Source: CAYJBH01 sp964368625 (GTDB taxonomy: Bacteria > Bacillota > Clostridia > Oscillospirales > Ruminococcaceae). Taken from it: a DNA stretch of 64,000 bases. The stretch is from contig CAYJBH010000014.1 in the NCBI GenBank assembly GCA_964368625.1, positions 1 to 64,000 on the forward strand, written 5' to 3'. The position numbers and the translations under genes are program-made. Every line of letters starts with the position of its first letter. Positions within the stretch are counted from its first letter, which is position 1. Positions 9,754 through 19,469 of this stretch are shown one piece after another. Under the pieces are notes generated by a model, which saw only the letters and a list, made by a program, of their open reading frames with translations, was not told where the DNA came from and searched no databases.

Positions 9754-11779
9754 CCTCTATCCTTTGTTTCCCCTCTGCTGTTATACTACTTTCAGGCTCA
9801 GTCTTTTTTTCTTCTAGGCTCTTGTTTATCTGACGTTGAGCTTCGTCAATACCCTCCTGAGAAATTTCTAAAACTTCCTTTTGAGGTGGCGCTTTAAGAT
9901 CTATGGGTAATTTTTCGGCACGTGGCTCAAAAGCAGGGAGTTCCTCTCCATCCATTAACTTTTTAAATTCTTCACCATCTAGTTTATCTCGAATTAACAA
10001 CTCGTCTGAAACTTTATGGAGTTTGTCCATGTTATCGAGAAGGATTTTTTCTGCCTTGTCATACGCATTATCAAGTAACTTTCTAATCTCGGTATCAATT
10101 TCCAGAGCAACACTGTCGCTATAGTTTTTCTGCTGATTAAAATCCCTACCCAAGAATGTTTCGGTAGGATTACCGCCGTAAACAACCGGGCCCAGATTAT
10201 CAGAAAATCCGTATCTTGTTACCATGTTTCTGGCTATTGCTGTTGCTCTTTCAAGGTCGTTTGATGCACCGGTAGAAATATCATCTAACACTAATTTTTC
10301 GGCTACTCGTCCACCAAGAAGTGTTATTAATTCATCCAGCATCTGGTTTTTGGTTCTGTAATTTGTATCCTCCTCCGGTAGGCTCATCGTAAATCCTCCA
10401 GCCATACCTCTTGGTATAATTGAAATCTGATGTACCGGGTGGGTGTTTTCTAAAAGTATAGTACTGATTGCGTGCCCTGCTTCATGGTAAGCTGTAAGTC
10501 TACGTTCCTTTTCAGATATTATACGACTCTTCTTTTCAGGACCTGCAACAACTTTTACAGTGCTTTCCTCAATGTCATACATTGTAATAGCCTTACGACC
10601 ATGTCTTGCCGCAAGTAGGGCAGCCTCATTTACCAAGTTTTCAAGATCAGCTCCAGTAAAGCCCGGTGTACCCTTGGCAATTACCGAAAGATCTACATCC
10701 GGACCAAGTGGCTTTTTACGAGTGTGGACTAATAAAATTTCGTGACGGCCTTTTATATCCGGCAATCCAACATATACCTGACGGTCAAAACGACCCGGGC
10801 GAAGCAAAGCCTTATCTAAGATATCGGCACGGTTGGTAGCTGCAATAATAATTACACCATCATTAACTCCAAACCCATCCATCTCAACCAGTAGCTGGTT
10901 GAGCGTTTGTTCTCTTTCATCATGGCCACCGCCAAGTCCTGCACCACGCTGACGACCTACTGCATCGATTTCATCGATAAACACTATGGCAGGAGAGCTC
11001 TTTTTAGCTTTATCAAACAAGTCACGAACACGTGAAGCGCCAACACCAACATACATTTCAACAAAATCCGAACCGGATATGGAATAGAATGGAACGCCGG
11101 CTTCACCCGCACAGGCTCTTGCTAAAAGGGTTTTACCTGTTCCCGGAGGGCCCACAAACAAAACACCTCTCGGTATTCTTGCGCCAAGTTCATTATATTT
11201 TTTAGGATTTTTAAGGAACTCTACTATTTCGGTTAGCTCCTCTTTCTCCTCATCGGCACCTGCAACGTCATCAAATGTATTTTTTCGTCCACCATCTTCT
11301 GCATTACTCTTAACCTTTGCTTTACCAACATTCATTGCGCCACGTCCACCGGACTGGCTGTAAATCATAAAATACCAGATAGCACCAAGACCTAACAACA
11401 TAAAAAGGGTAGGGAGTAGGCTAAACCACCATGGGGTTTCGGATGCAGGAAGATAGTCGTAGTATTCTACCGGATTATCGCCTTCGAGCGATTTTTGAAT
11501 GTATGGATCAATATCGTCTACAAATAGACTAACATTAGGAACATTGTAAACCTCCGGTTCTTCTTCTGTTGAACCGCGAAGATTATATTCTAGTGCTCCT
11601 GAACCGATATCTAAGGTCCATGATTCAATCTTGTCGTCGGCAAAAAGTTGGATTATTTCCGAATATTTAACACTTTCTACCTGTTGTGGTGTTCTTAGAA
11701 ACACAGCCAGCATAATGGCTGAAGCTATAATAAGAACATAAATAATAATCGAATTATTGTTTTTGTTACGTTTTACCAA
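9728..11779 (-). CDS. ftsH: ATP-dependent zinc metalloprotease FtsH
   Basis: Membrane-anchored AAA+ protease that degrades misfolded membrane and regulatory proteins. Two membrane segments flank the extracytoplasmic domain (about 11-28 and 117-140). Walker A is GPPGTGKT (210-217), Walker B IVFIDE (265-270), followed by the arginine-finger region NRADILDKALLRPGRFDR. The zinc site is HEAGH (432-436). The acidic, lysine-rich tail after about residue 620 is variable in the family. Length 683 is normal. The order tilS-hpt-ftsH is a conserved Firmicutes arrangement. The gene starts 14 bp after hpt and its 3' end runs 26 bp into parE. Confidence 0.97.
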   Translation of the reverse strand: MVKRNKNNNSIIIYVLIIASAIMLAVFLRTPQQVESVKYSEIIQLFADDKIESWTLDIGSGALEYNLRGSTEEEPEVYNVPNVSLFVDDIDPYIQKSLEGDNPVEYYDYLPASETPWWFSLLPTLFMLLGLGAIWYFMIYSQSGGRGAMNVGKAKVKSNAEDGGRKNTFDDVAGADEEKEELTEIVEFLKNPKKYNELGARIPRGVLFVGPPGTGKTLLARACAGEAGVPFYSISGSDFVEMYVGVGASRVRDLFDKAKKSSPAIVFIDEIDAVGRQRGAGLGGGHDEREQTLNQLLVEMDGFGVNDGVIIIAATNRADILDKALLRPGRFDRQVYVGLPDIKGRHEILLVHTRKKPLGPDVDLSVIAKGTPGFTGADLENLVNEAALLAARHGRKAITMYDIEESTVKVVAGPEKKSRIISEKERRLTAYHEAGHAISTILLENTHPVHQISIIPRGMAGGFTMSLPEEDTNYRTKNQMLDELITLLGGRVAEKLVLDDISTGASNDLERATAIARNMVTRYGFSDNLGPVVYGGNPTETFLGRDFNQQKNYSDSVALEIDTEIRKLLDNAYDKAEKILLDNMDKLHKVSDELLIRDKLDGEEFKKLMDGEELPAFEPRAEKLPIDLKAPPQKEVLEISQEGIDEAQRQINKSLEEKKTEPESSITAEGKQRIEDDKKDSDL

Positions 11780-11793
11780 AATTCATCCTCACT

Positions 11794-12330
11794 TTATTCG
11801 TAAACTTCAGGGTGTAGTATTCCTATATAGGGAAGGTTGCGAAATCTCTCATCATAATCAAGTCCGTATCCAACTACAAATTCATCCGGAACTTCAAATC
11901 CTATATAATCGCTTTTTATATCTGCTTTACGTCGACAGGGTTTATCAAGCAACGTGCAAATTTTAATTGAAGCCGGGTTTCTCGATTGAAACATCTGTGT
12001 TATATGATACAATGTTTGCCCACTATCCAATATATCCTCTATTATAAGTATATCCTTACCTTCTAAAGATATATCAATATCCTTAACAATTTTTATGTTC
12101 CCAGGACTCCTAGTTCCACTTCCATAAGAAGAGATAACCATAAAATCCATTTCAAGCGGTAAATCGATATATCTAATAATATCAGCAAGAAATACAACAG
12201 CACCTTTTAATACGGTTATCAGTATAGGCTTTTTCCCTTGGTATTCTTTAGTAATAATTTCACCGAGCTCCTTACACTTTGCGTCTATCTGTTGCTCGTT
12301 AATTAGTATCTCCTTTATGTCTTTATGCAT
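11794..12330 (-). CDS. hpt: Hypoxanthine phosphoribosyltransferase
   Basis: Purine salvage enzyme that joins hypoxanthine or guanine to PRPP, giving IMP or GMP. The PRPP-binding loop is ILIIEDILDSGQTL (94-107), and the early loop contains LKGAVVFLADI (41-51), both standard for the family. The C-terminal region has YIGFEVPDEFVVGYGLDY, the base-specificity segment. Length 178 is typical. I chose the ATG at 12328-12330, which has a GGGGG tract upstream and gives the normal N-terminus MHKDIKEILI; an in-frame ATG eight codons earlier is less likely. It sits between tilS and ftsH as in most Firmicutes. Confidence 0.95.
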   Translation of the reverse strand: MHKDIKEILINEQQIDAKCKELGEIITKEYQGKKPILITVLKGAVVFLADIIRYIDLPLEMDFMVISSYGSGTRSPGNIKIVKDIDISLEGKDILIIEDILDSGQTLYHITQMFQSRNPASIKICTLLDKPCRRKADIKSDYIGFEVPDEFVVGYGLDYDERFRNLPYIGILHPEVYE

Positions 12331-12420
12331 AAAAACCCCCAATTTATTTAACATGATTATAACATTATTTTTGTGTTAAATAAAAGGCTTTTTCAAGCTT
12401 TTGTATATATGCATAAAAAA

Positions 12421-13371
12421 TCATGTAGAAGCATCACAGATAATGACAGCTTTACCATTAATACGTTTTAATACAACACCCTTTTTTATCTCTAAACTGA
12501 TCAATCTTTTTAAAAGCACCAGTCTAAACTTTGAAACCATATCATACGTAGGTTCTCTATGCACTTTAATTAGCTGTGCCGCTATTTCCAGCTGAACCGC
12601 CTTGTGAAGGTTAGCATAGCTTTTTAGCTCTGGTAAGGGATACTGATTTAAATAGTCTTCTGAACATTTTTTCACTAAATCTTGTGCGAGCTCGGTAGAA
12701 GCTGCAGCACGTATAATCGTACGCTCGCAGGATGGGTTAATGCCTTTTAGTAATGGAATCACCTTGTTTCGAATAATATTTCTGTTGTATAAATCCTCGT
12801 TGTTAGTAATATCCTCACAATAACTTAAGCCAATCTCATTAGCGTAATTTCTAATTTCTTCTCGTGAACAATCAATAATCGGGCGAATATAAAACTCCGA
12901 CTTAGCCTTTATACCATGCATACCTGCTGATGAAGTTCCTCTCGTCATTCTTAGTAACACTGTTTCTGCAACATCACCCGCATTATGTCCCGTTGCAATT
13001 AATGCATTGTTCTCTATACTTAGCTTGCTAAAAAAAGCTCTTCTTAGGTTTCGCCCCCATGCCTCAGAACCAACAGGATTCCCTTCAATATCTCGTTTAT
13101 TTTCAGCTACCTCTAAAAAAAACTTCAGGTTATGCTTTTCTGCAAGTTCTTTGCAAAAATTTCTATCGGCAACAGAATCATCACCTCTTAGCATATGGTC
13201 GAGATGAGCGACACCAATAATATCAAGTTTTAATAATCTACAATTATTTAATAATAGGGACAACAAAACTACGCTATCGGCACCACCGGAAAGCGCAACA
13301 ATTATCTTATTATTGTTTTCTATAAGTCGCCTACGTTTAACCGTCTGCAAAAATCTCTCGTTAATATTCAT
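12421..13371 (-). CDS. tilS: tRNA(Ile)-lysidine synthetase
   Basis: Converts C34 of the CAU anticodon of tRNA-Ile2 to lysidine so that the tRNA reads AUA rather than AUG. The ATP-binding PP-loop is SGGADS (28-33); the tRNA-contact segment has VAHLDHMLRG, and ATGHNAGDVAETVLLRMTRG follows at mid-length. At 316 residues it is a short form that keeps the N-terminal catalytic domain and part of the linker but lacks most of the C-terminal domains found in longer TilS proteins. The start overlaps the dnaB stop by 11 bases. A tRNA with a CAU anticodon that looks like its substrate lies at 59470-59546. Confidence 0.93.
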   Translation of the reverse strand: MNINERFLQTVKRRRLIENNNKIIVALSGGADSVVLLSLLLNNCRLLKLDIIGVAHLDHMLRGDDSVADRNFCKELAEKHNLKFFLEVAENKRDIEGNPVGSEAWGRNLRRAFFSKLSIENNALIATGHNAGDVAETVLLRMTRGTSSAGMHGIKAKSEFYIRPIIDCSREEIRNYANEIGLSYCEDITNNEDLYNRNIIRNKVIPLLKGINPSCERTIIRAAASTELAQDLVKKCSEDYLNQYPLPELKSYANLHKAVQLEIAAQLIKVHREPTYDMVSKFRLVLLKRLISLEIKKGVVLKRINGKAVIICDAST

Positions 13372-14740
13372 CGCTGTGAGTATAGTCGGGGTTTAAATAG
13401 CGTGTATGATTACCGTCCCACATAAGCCGTGCCGTTCCAAGACCGCCATGTCTATTTTTAGCTATAATGCATTCCGCCTCGGTATCATCTGCCTCATCAT
13501 CATAAAGATATTCTCTAAATAAAAATAATACTGCATCAGCATCCTGTTCGATAGAACCGGAGTCTCTAAGGTCGGCGAGAACAGGACGATGTTCTTCCTT
13601 GCTACGCTTTTCTGTAGCACGGCTTAGCTGCGATAATGTTATAACCGGAACCATAAGGTCTTTAGCCATTATTTTTAAGCTTCTGGTTATTTCACTTACT
13701 TCATTAACCCTACTGTCGCTTCTCTTTGCACTGGTCATTAGCTGCAGGTAGTCGATAACAACTAAACCTACGTTTGGCATACGTGGGTCGCTGTTTATCC
13801 TTCGTATCTTTGCCTTAATTTCCGGTACGGTTATACCGCTACTATCATCAAGATAGATTGGCAGTTGGGATATCCTACTTGAAACTTCAGCTAACTCTCG
13901 CCATAACTCATGGTTTGTTATACCACTACGAAATATTGAGCTGTCTAGCAAGCCTTCACTGGATAATATTCTGGCTGAAAGTTGCTCTCTACTCATCTCC
14001 AAAGAGAAAATAGCAACGGCTTCCTGACAACGTTTAGCAACATTTGTTGCAATATTTAATGCAAAACTGGTTTTACCTACACCGGGTCTCGCGGCCAAGA
14101 TAATCAGGTCAGATTTACCCATACCACCGAGAAGGCTATCCAAGTAATCAAACCCTGTAGGTATTCCAAGATAGCTATCCCTATCCGGACCACTAATTTT
14201 CTGTATGTATCCGAGAGTTTCGGTTATCGGTGTTTGTATATGTGATAGGGCAGAGCTGTCGCGGCCCTGTCTTAAGTCATATATTTTTTGTTCTGCATAC
14301 TCTAATAGAACCGCAGGATCAGCCTCGGTAGTAGTAGCTTCTAAAATTTCTGTTGCCGCAGCCATCAATCGTCTAATGGTATGCTTTTGCAGGATTATAG
14401 AAGCATATGCTTTAACGTTAGATAGGGAAGGAACCGTCTCTGCAAGGCTGGCAAGATAATGCTTAGCATCATTCTCACCTGCAATGATACCATTCTCTAC
14501 AATATTATTTAGTAATGTAACTATATCAATGCTTTGACTTTGTGTAAACAGCTGAATCATCTGTGCATATATCTGTCCACGTTGGCGATTGTAAAAATGA
14601 TCCGGCGATAGTATTTCAATCAGTTCGGATAACAATCCTGCTTCAAGAATAACTGCGCCTAATACCGCCTGTTCTGCCTCATGGCTATATGGTTCCTCAA
14701 CGCCGAGGTTTCTAAGCTGTAAATTTAAGTCTCCTGCCAT
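13361..14740 (-). CDS. dnaB: Replicative DNA helicase DnaB
   Basis: Hexameric 5'-3' helicase at the replication fork. The N-terminal helical domain (about 15-120) has the typical PYSHEAEQAVLGAVIL opening. The RecA-like domain has Walker A as ARPGVGKTS (217-225), FSLEMS, the Walker B region VVIDYLQLM, and HRPVLADLRDSGSIEQDAD near the C-terminus. Length 459 is normal and no intein is present. It follows rplI, the common rplI-dnaB order of Firmicutes, and is coupled to tilS by an 11-base overlap. Confidence 0.97.
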   Translation of the reverse strand: MAGDLNLQLRNLGVEEPYSHEAEQAVLGAVILEAGLLSELIEILSPDHFYNRQRGQIYAQMIQLFTQSQSIDIVTLLNNIVENGIIAGENDAKHYLASLAETVPSLSNVKAYASIILQKHTIRRLMAAATEILEATTTEADPAVLLEYAEQKIYDLRQGRDSSALSHIQTPITETLGYIQKISGPDRDSYLGIPTGFDYLDSLLGGMGKSDLIILAARPGVGKTSFALNIATNVAKRCQEAVAIFSLEMSREQLSARILSSEGLLDSSIFRSGITNHELWRELAEVSSRISQLPIYLDDSSGITVPEIKAKIRRINSDPRMPNVGLVVIDYLQLMTSAKRSDSRVNEVSEITRSLKIMAKDLMVPVITLSQLSRATEKRSKEEHRPVLADLRDSGSIEQDADAVLFLFREYLYDDEADDTEAECIIAKNRHGGLGTARLMWDGNHTRYLNPDYTHSDEY

Positions 14741-14822
14741 AAAATCCTATATGCCAACTACACTTAATAAATAACACTAAGTACAGCGTAGCGTTCCTTT
14801 CTTTAATAAATTTTATATAATA

Positions 14823-15266
14823 TTATTCGGCCACAACCGAAAGGGTAACCTTACCACTAACTGCGGTATGCAATTTTACCGTAACTTCATATTTTCCCAA
14901 ATCTTTAATATCAGCAACGGTAACCTTTCGTTTATCAAGCTCAACACCAAGTTCTTTACCTATGGTCTCGGCAACATCCTTAGCAGTAACTGTTCCGTAG
15001 ATCTTACCGTTAGGTGATGTTTTAACAGCAACTGTAACAGTTTTTCCAAACAATGATTCACCAAGCTTTTTTGCATTAGCTAGCTCTTCATCAGCACGAT
15101 GCTGTTTTGCAAGCTCTTTATTTTTCACATCATTTAAAGCTGAGGCAGAGGCCTCAACCGCAAGACCCTTAGGGAACAGATAGTTGCGAGCATATCCGTC
15201 TGATACCTGCACTACTTCATCCTTTTTTCCGGATCCTTTTACATCCTGTTTTAAAACAACCTTCAT
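14823..15266 (-). CDS. rplI: 50S ribosomal protein L9
   Basis: Ribosomal protein L9, which binds 23S rRNA near the base of the L1 stalk. The N-terminal domain is clear: MKVVLKQDVKGSGKKDEVV followed by VSDGYARNYLFPKGLA, then the long connecting helix (about 42-75) and a C-terminal domain ending in VSGKVTLSVVAE. Length 147 is standard. A GGAAAGGAACAGG stretch lies upstream of the ATG. It stands between RNase J and dnaB on the same strand. Confidence 0.97.
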   Translation of the reverse strand: MKVVLKQDVKGSGKKDEVVQVSDGYARNYLFPKGLAVEASASALNDVKNKELAKQHRADEELANAKKLGESLFGKTVTVAVKTSPNGKIYGTVTAKDVAETIGKELGVELDKRKVTVADIKDLGKYEVTVKLHTAVSGKVTLSVVAE

Positions 15267-15291
15267 TTACCCTGTTCCTTTCCTTTTTTTG

Positions 15292-17262
15292 CTAAACTTC
15301 CATAATAATCGGTATAATAACAGGACGACGTTTAAGCCTCCTGTATAGTAAGCTCTGTAGCTGTTCTGTAAGCTTGGTAGTTACAGATTGAATACTAGCT
15401 GAGCTTGAAACCTCATACTCGTAAAATACATCGGCAGCAACCGATTTTATCTCGTCGATAATGGCGGTAGATGCTTTTCCGTAAATAAATCCTTTAGATT
15501 CTACCTCAGGTCCGGAAACTAACTCTCTGGTACTGCTCTCTATCGAAGCAACAACAACAACCAGTCCTTCTTCTGAAAGCAACTTTCTGTCTCTTAATAC
15601 CGAAGTACCAACATCGCCGATTCCAAGGCCATCAACCAATACCTCAGATACGTTAACATACTCTCCCTTGGTTATCCCTTTGCTGCTAATACAAAGTGTT
15701 TGTCCTACCTCTGGAATAAATATATTTCGTTTTTCTACACCTGTAGCCTCAGCAAGCTTTGCGTGCTTTATAAGTTGACGCATTTCACCATGCACCGGTA
15801 AAAACATTTTAGGTCTCACCAGCGTTAACAAAAGTTTAAGTTCCTCAGCGCATGCATGGCCTGAAACGTGTACGTCATACATAGATTCATAAATAACATC
15901 AGCACCAAGCGTTAGAAGTCCGTTAATAACCCTACTAACAGTTACCTCGTTACCCGGTATCGGTGTAGCAGATATGATAATAAAATCACCGGGCACTACA
16001 CTTAGATTTCGATGAGTTCCATTAGCCATTCTTGACAGGGCAGAAAGCGGCTCTCCCTGACTTCCTGTGGTTACAACAACAAGTTTATCTGCCGACACAT
16101 TACGCATCTCTTCCATGTTAACAATAATACCCGGCTTTGCATGTATATACCCGAGCTCCAAAGCCATAGAAACATTTTTTTCCATGCTCCTACCGGAAAA
16201 AACAACCTTGCGATTGTGTTGTGCTGCAAGTTCAATAATTTGTTGAATTCTATAAATGTTTGAAGAAAAACTAGCAATAAAAATTCTTCTGTCCTGAGCT
16301 TGAGTGAATAATCTTTTAAAGCTCTCGGCAACCTTCTGTTCACTTTCGGTATAACCGGCTCGCTCAGCATTTGTACTATCCGACATCATACATAGAACAC
16401 CTTTTTTACCATAGGTAGCAAAGGTTTTTAGGTCGATACTTTTTCCCATGATAGGGGAGAAGTCAACCTTAAAGTCACCCGTATGCAAAACTATTCCCGC
16501 TGGCGTGTCTATAGCGTATGCTACGGCGTCTGGTATAGAATGATTTACGCTAATTGGTTCTACAGTAAAAACACCGAATCTTAGTTTTTCACCCGGTTTA
16601 ACAACGTTAAGCTTAGCCATATTGTTAAGCTTATGCTCTTCGAGTTTATTTTGAATAAATCCTATGGTTAACTTGGTGCCAAAAACTGGTATCTTAACCT
16701 GTTTTAATAGATATGGAATTGCACCAATATGATCCTCATGTCCATGAGTTACTATAAGAGCTTTAATTTTAGAAGCATTTGCTATTACATAGCTAAAATC
16801 CGGGATTACCAAGTCTACGCCAAACATATGGTCGTCGGGGAATGAAATGCCACAGTCAACCAATATCATGTCACCGTCGCATTCAAATAATGTAATATTT
16901 TTTCCGATTTCTCCAAGACCGCCAAGAGGAAGTATTTTAACAGTTTTGTTAGCGTTTCCTGTAACTCGGTTGGTAGCTGAACTTCTTTTTTCTTGTTTTA
17001 ATTCATTCTTAATTCTTCTAACTGTTGGGGTTTCGATTGCTGCAAGGCTTGTTGTTTTAGTTTGCTTTGAAGATTGTTTTGTAGTTTGTTTTGTTGATTT
17101 CTTTTCTGCTGATGATTTAGCTTTTGATTGAGTGCCTTTCGTGGCAGAGGCAGACTGCTTTACTTCCGGTTGTGTCATAACCTTTTCAAATGTAAACATC
17201 TGTCTTGTTTTCTTGGTTGTCTTTTCTTTTTTAGGGGCACTTTTGTTACTGTTTTGTGTCAT
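15292..17262 (-). CDS. rnj: Ribonuclease J with N-terminal basic extension
   Basis: Metallo-beta-lactamase/beta-CASP ribonuclease with 5' exonuclease and endonuclease activity, central to mRNA decay in Firmicutes. The catalytic core begins near residue 107 (VKILPLGGLGEIGKN) and has the metal motif HGHEDH (173-178), the downstream histidine in VNHSIPDA, GDFKVDFSP, and the beta-CASP PVHGEMRQL motif. The core of about 550 residues matches known RNase J. The first 105 residues are an added low-complexity tail of Lys, Ser, Thr and Gln. GAAGGT stands six bases before the ATG. It heads the long minus-strand block down to the topoisomerase and valS genes. Confidence 0.95.
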   Translation of the reverse strand: MTQNSNKSAPKKEKTTKKTRQMFTFEKVMTQPEVKQSASATKGTQSKAKSSAEKKSTKQTTKQSSKQTKTTSLAAIETPTVRRIKNELKQEKRSSATNRVTGNANKTVKILPLGGLGEIGKNITLFECDGDMILVDCGISFPDDHMFGVDLVIPDFSYVIANASKIKALIVTHGHEDHIGAIPYLLKQVKIPVFGTKLTIGFIQNKLEEHKLNNMAKLNVVKPGEKLRFGVFTVEPISVNHSIPDAVAYAIDTPAGIVLHTGDFKVDFSPIMGKSIDLKTFATYGKKGVLCMMSDSTNAERAGYTESEQKVAESFKRLFTQAQDRRIFIASFSSNIYRIQQIIELAAQHNRKVVFSGRSMEKNVSMALELGYIHAKPGIIVNMEEMRNVSADKLVVVTTGSQGEPLSALSRMANGTHRNLSVVPGDFIIISATPIPGNEVTVSRVINGLLTLGADVIYESMYDVHVSGHACAEELKLLLTLVRPKMFLPVHGEMRQLIKHAKLAEATGVEKRNIFIPEVGQTLCISSKGITKGEYVNVSEVLVDGLGIGDVGTSVLRDRKLLSEEGLVVVVASIESSTRELVSGPEVESKGFIYGKASTAIIDEIKSVAADVFYEYEVSSSASIQSVTTKLTEQLQSLLYRRLKRRPVIIPIIMEV

Positions 17263-17281
17263 AAATTACCTTCATGTTTAT

Positions 17282-17550
17282 TTTTACAATTAAAACGACA
17301 CAAACCCTCCTGTCGTATAATTCGACAACAGGTGTATTTGTTAAGTTTTAATATTATTCTCAATTTATTACTATTAATTTTATATTAAAAAGTTTTAATA
17401 ATCTATAATTTAAAGCCCATATCAATAATCGGGCACAATTAACTAAGGGGCACTATCTATTTATAGATTACTACTTTTTATGATGAATGTCAAGAAATAT
17501 TTAAATTAGCAGTAAATAATCAGAAAATACTATGTAAATAAAGTGAATTC
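17282..17550. other. AT-rich intergenic region between divergent genes
   Basis: The 368-bp gap between RNase J and the flavin reductase-like gene is strongly AT-rich. The RNase J side holds an imperfect inverted repeat, CTGTCG and CGACAACAG around TATAATT at about 17310-17331, which could be an operator or part of the RNase J promoter. A short GCCC/GGGC repeat lies near 17413-17435. I see no open reading frame with a ribosome site and no recognisable riboswitch here. Confidence 0.5.
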
Positions 17551-17552
17551 TA

Positions 17553-17581
17553 TTGACCGATTATTATATTAATATTATAAT
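17553..17581 (+). promoter_or_regulatory. Promoter of the flavin reductase-like gene
   Basis: A near-consensus vegetative promoter: TTGACC at 17553-17558 and TATAAT at 17576-17581 with a 17-bp spacer. The ATG of the gene follows 49 bp downstream, with GAAAGG as ribosome site. Confidence 0.75.
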
Positions 17582-17630
17582 CAGTATATAATTATTATAT
17601 ACATAAACATAAAATTATAGAAAGGCAATT

Positions 17631-18128
17631 ATGAATTTAAGAGAATTAACGGTTCACGAGCTTTCGTTAAATCCATTTAATTTAAAGGATGAGTGGGCTT
17701 TGCTCTCGGCAGGTAATATAGAAAAGGCCAACACCATGACGGTGTCATGGGGTGGCCTCGGTGTTTTATGGGGTAAGAGTGTTGTTACAATTTATGTTCG
17801 CAACCATCGCTATACATATGAATTTTGCGAAAGAGAAGATTATTTTTCGCTTTCATTCACCGGCAATGAATATAAAAAGGATTTAGGTTATCTTGGGTCA
17901 AAATCAGGTCGCGATGAGGATAAGTTATCGAAAACCTCATTAACTATGAGTTATAGCGATTGTGTACCTTATATTGAGCAGTCGGAATTAGTCTTTATAT
18001 GTAAAAAACTATACCATACCGATTTAGATCCTAATAATTTTTACGATGAAGAAATTGAAGGGAACTATCCTGATAAGGATTATCATCGCGTTTATATCGG
18101 TGAAATTGTTAAGGTATTAGGACGGTAA
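17631..18128 (+). CDS. Flavin reductase-like (FMN-binding split barrel) protein
   Basis: A 165-residue protein of the flavin reductase/FMN-binding split-barrel type. It contains the common N-terminal block in which a backbone segment (NTMTVSWGGLGVLWGKSVV) leads into IYVRNHRYTYEF and FSLSFTG, the FMN-contact region of the family. Such proteins bind FMN and often act as flavin reductases or flavoredoxin-like carriers; the substrate here cannot be told. It has its own promoter and its last 12 bases overlap the 3' end of galK, which runs on the opposite strand. Confidence 0.75.
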   Translation: MNLRELTVHELSLNPFNLKDEWALLSAGNIEKANTMTVSWGGLGVLWGKSVVTIYVRNHRYTYEFCEREDYFSLSFTGNEYKKDLGYLGSKSGRDEDKLSKTSLTMSYSDCVPYIEQSELVFICKKLYHTDLDPNNFYDEEIEGNYPDKDYHRVYIGEIVKVLGR

Positions 18129-19397
18129 TACCTCACATATACCTATTGGCCTTATCGAAAGTCGGTGACAATTCTTATCGCCAAACACCTTCTCTAATTC
18201 GGCTTGATACTCATCAGCTAAATCTTTAGGAACAAACGCTTGGATAGTTCCTGCAAAACCGCCACCCTGCAGGCGACAAGCCCCTCTGTCAGCTAGAATT
18301 AGTCGACTTATGCAAAGCGCAAGAGGTATATTTTGAACCTTACTATCTTCTGGTTTATAAGCATTTTGCAAAAACTCAAACGATGAATGTCCACATTCCT
18401 TAATAGTTTCTAAAAAACCCTTTATGTTGTTTTCTTTTGCGGAGGTATACGCTACATCTACCCGAGTGCATTCCATGTTAAAATGCAAAGCTCTCATTGC
18501 TGCACGATCCCCAAGTTTACTACGCACTTCGGGCAATCTTTTTACAAGCTCATTTAATGGAATTTCTCTTAACAATGATTTATCAAACATTGCAGCTACT
18601 GCCTTCATCTCGATAGGTATAGAAGCATAATCTGCGGTTAGATCTGCATGATTTCCTCCGGTATCCGTTATACATAGTTCTAGGTCATGCGTACCAAGAT
18701 TAAAATCTAGCTGCTCAACAACAGGATTTGCGGTATCTTTAAAATCTATTCTAACAATACCGCCTACAGCGCATGCCATCTGATCCATAAGACCGCTTGG
18801 TTTGCCAAAATAAACATTCTCAGCATATTGGCCAAATTGAGCAATTTTTATAGGATTAAAGCTATGATCGTTGTATAGTCCATTAAATATTTCTCCTATA
18901 CAAACTTCAAATGCAGCAGAAGAAGAAAGCCCCGAGCCGCGCAAAACATCGTTAGTAGTATAGGCGTTAAATCCACCCACCTTGCCGTTATTCATCGTAA
19001 ATGCCTTTGCAACACCCCTAATTAACGAAGCTGAATGCTCTTTCTCTTCATCTACAATATCTAAGTTATCTAGATTAACTTTGTCGGTTTTGTCATAACC
19101 TTCCGACTTTAATGTTACGCATTCGTTATCGGTTTTTACCGCTACGGCTATCATATCTAAATTAACAGACCCGGCCAACACTATTCCATTATTATGATCA
19201 GTATGATTTCCGGCTATTTCGGTTCTGCCAGGTGCTGAAAAAATTCTAATATCGCCATCACCATACAATTCGCAAAAGCTGTCGATAGCATTCTTGTAGC
19301 GCTCCTTCATACCTACAGAACGAGAACCATATAGCTCAGTAAACACAGCATCAAGGCTCCCGTCTGATAATTTTTTATTCCATAATTCTCTATTCAT
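18117..19397 (-). CDS. galK: Galactokinase
   Basis: Phosphorylates galactose at C1 with ATP, the first committed step of the Leloir pathway. The N-terminal galactose signature is FSAPGRTEIAGNHTDHNNG (about 54-72), the GHMP ATP loop is RGSGLSSSAAFEV (about 138-150), and the C-terminal motif is GACRLQGGGFAGTIQAFVP. The family usually reads GRVNLIGEHTDY where this protein has GRTEIAGNHTDH, a known clostridial variant. Length 426 is slightly above the usual 390. No other gal gene is adjacent; the beta-galactosidase start at the left edge is the only related gene. It is divergent from the rlmD-type gene. Confidence 0.93.
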   Translation of the reverse strand: MNRELWNKKLSDGSLDAVFTELYGSRSVGMKERYKNAIDSFCELYGDGDIRIFSAPGRTEIAGNHTDHNNGIVLAGSVNLDMIAVAVKTDNECVTLKSEGYDKTDKVNLDNLDIVDEEKEHSASLIRGVAKAFTMNNGKVGGFNAYTTNDVLRGSGLSSSAAFEVCIGEIFNGLYNDHSFNPIKIAQFGQYAENVYFGKPSGLMDQMACAVGGIVRIDFKDTANPVVEQLDFNLGTHDLELCITDTGGNHADLTADYASIPIEMKAVAAMFDKSLLREIPLNELVKRLPEVRSKLGDRAAMRALHFNMECTRVDVAYTSAKENNIKGFLETIKECGHSSFEFLQNAYKPEDSKVQNIPLALCISRLILADRGACRLQGGGFAGTIQAFVPKDLADEYQAELEKVFGDKNCHRLSIRPIGICEVLPS

Positions 19398-19469
19398 AAT
19401 TTATCTCTAAGCTCCTTATTAGTAACTTAAAAAACATTATATCATATTGAAACGGAAAATAAAATACTT

